NCBI GenBank assembly: GCA_964609795.1
Contig: CAZSTC010000098.1
Coordinates: 1 to 7,188 of the forward strand
DNA length: 7,188 bases
From: UBA1412 sp964609795
GTDB taxonomy: Bacteria > Verrucomicrobiota > Verrucomicrobiia > Limisphaerales > UBA1412
Direction of reading: 5' to 3'
Part shown: piece after piece, positions 6,941 through 7,188 of the stretch
Position numbering within the stretch: the first letter of the stretch is position 1
Layout of the letters: every line of letters begins with the position of its first letter
Notes under the pieces: model-generated
What the model saw: the letters and a program-made list of their open reading frames with translations, nothing else
What the model was told of the DNA's origin: nothing
Database searches by the model: none
Made by a program: the position numbers and the translations under genes

Positions 6941-6968
6941 TTGCGAATTTCACCTAAGAGCGTATATT
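6941..6968 (+). promoter_or_regulatory. Probable sigma70-type promoter of the secreted-protein gene
   Basis: TTGCGA (6941-6946, four of six consensus positions) and TATATT (6963-6968, five of six) are separated by 16 bases in an AT-rich stretch. Transcription would begin near 6975 and give a leader of about 115 bases before the ATG at 7091. It is the best promoter-like pair on the plus strand of the intergenic region. Confidence 0.4.
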
Positions 6969-6987
6969 TTTCGTGAGGCACAGCTCA

Positions 6988-7006
6988 AGGTCGGGTGACC
7001 TGACCT
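6988..7006 (+). repeat. Small inverted plus direct repeat in the leader of the secreted-protein gene
   Basis: AGGTC (6988-6992), loop GGGT, GACCT (6997-7001) form a perfect five-base stem, and GACCT is then repeated directly (7002-7006), so two alternative pairings with AGGTC are possible. It lies just after the predicted transcription start. No T-tract follows, so it is not a terminator; it may be a stabilising 5' hairpin or a binding site. Confidence 0.3.
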
Positions 7007-7090
7007 GAAAAAAGTTGTGTGAGCAAATGGTGAGCCCACGCCGATGGACGACGTTTGTCAGCAAGGTTCACATGTGATGTTTGAGTAATT

Positions 7091-7188
7091 ATGAAAACAA
7101 AAGTATTACTTGTAGGTGCAGCCCTGGCAGTGACGGCAGTCACCGCTTCTGCTGAGACCATTTATTCCTCCAATGTCGTGGGTTATGT
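7091..7188 (+). CDS. Secreted protein with 'NVVGYV' N-terminal motif, 3' part outside window
   Basis: Only the first 32 codons are visible. They begin with a textbook Sec signal peptide: MKTK, a hydrophobic core VLLVGAALAVTAVTA and a signal peptidase I site ASA|ET around residues 19-21. The mature start, TIYSSNVVGYV, resembles the 'VGYV' beginning of a numerous family of short exported proteins of unknown function that I associate with Verrucomicrobiota; this is recalled family knowledge rather than a search. The ATG at 7091 is fixed by an in-frame TGA at 7082-7084. The ribosome site is weak (GAG five bases upstream). A ten-base palindrome TCACATGTGA sits at 7068-7077. The gene is divergent from the MATE cluster and probably driven by the promoter at 6941-6968. 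Frame and export signal are clear; function is unknown. Confidence 0.8.
   Translation, partial: MKTKVLLVGAALAVTAVTASAETIYSSNVVGY

Larger units (their letters stand above)
6573..7090. other. Divergent AT-rich intergenic regulatory region
   Basis: About 520 bases separate the MATE gene from the divergent secreted-protein gene. The stretch is markedly richer in A and T than the genes around it. Open frames exist here on both strands (6635-6883 minus, 6673-6957 plus), but neither has a ribosome site or a recognisable product, and they overlap each other and the inverted repeats. The region contains two matching palindromes, several short perfect hairpins, a terminator-like structure facing the MATE gene and candidate promoters in both directions, each listed separately. 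I read it as regulatory DNA plus untranslated leaders. Confidence 0.7.

Noticed and set aside
6673..6957. Open frame of 94 codons on the plus strand in the intergenic region
   Set aside because: It overlaps the opposite open frame and all inverted repeats, has no clear ribosome site, and gives a protein without recognisable features.

Overview
The window looks like chromosomal DNA of a bacterium, most likely a member of the Verrucomicrobiota. The main clue is the partial gene at the right end. It encodes a short Sec-exported protein whose mature N-terminus carries the 'SSNVVGYV' type of motif that I associate with a large family of secreted verrucomicrobial proteins. A squalene/phytoene synthase-family gene and often weak Shine-Dalgarno sequences fit this assignment but do not prove it.

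Layout, right to left on the minus strand: a MATE-family multidrug/metabolite exporter (5166-6572), the phenylalanyl-tRNA synthetase beta subunit pheT (2616-5075), argininosuccinate lyase argH (1127-2560) and a squalene/phytoene synthase-family gene (1-1086, running off the left edge). Gaps between them are 90, 55 and 40 bases and I see no intrinsic terminator in any of them, so they may be co-transcribed at least in part, although a weak promoter may lie just ahead of pheT. The four products belong to different processes (export, translation, arginine synthesis, isoprenoid synthesis), so this is more likely a shared transcription unit of mainly housekeeping genes than a single pathway. pheS, the usual partner of pheT, is not next to it.

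From about 6573 to 7090 lies an AT-rich divergent intergenic region of roughly 520 bases without a convincing gene. It is the most interesting part. It holds two almost identical 16-bp palindromes, ATTACAATT(C/T)TGTAAT, centred 84 bp apart (about eight helical turns). Between them and further towards the MATE gene lie several short hairpins, and an intrinsic-terminator-like stem and T-tract points towards the MATE gene just ahead of its start. This is consistent with a regulated, attenuated leader (or a small RNA) upstream of the exporter. On the other side a sigma70-like promoter (6941-6968) probably drives the secreted-protein gene at 7091 through a leader of about 115 bases.

I find no tRNA, rRNA, CRISPR array, insertion sequence or clear sign of horizontal transfer. 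No new multi-gene system can be demonstrated from this window; the regulatory region ahead of the MATE gene is the best candidate for something undescribed.
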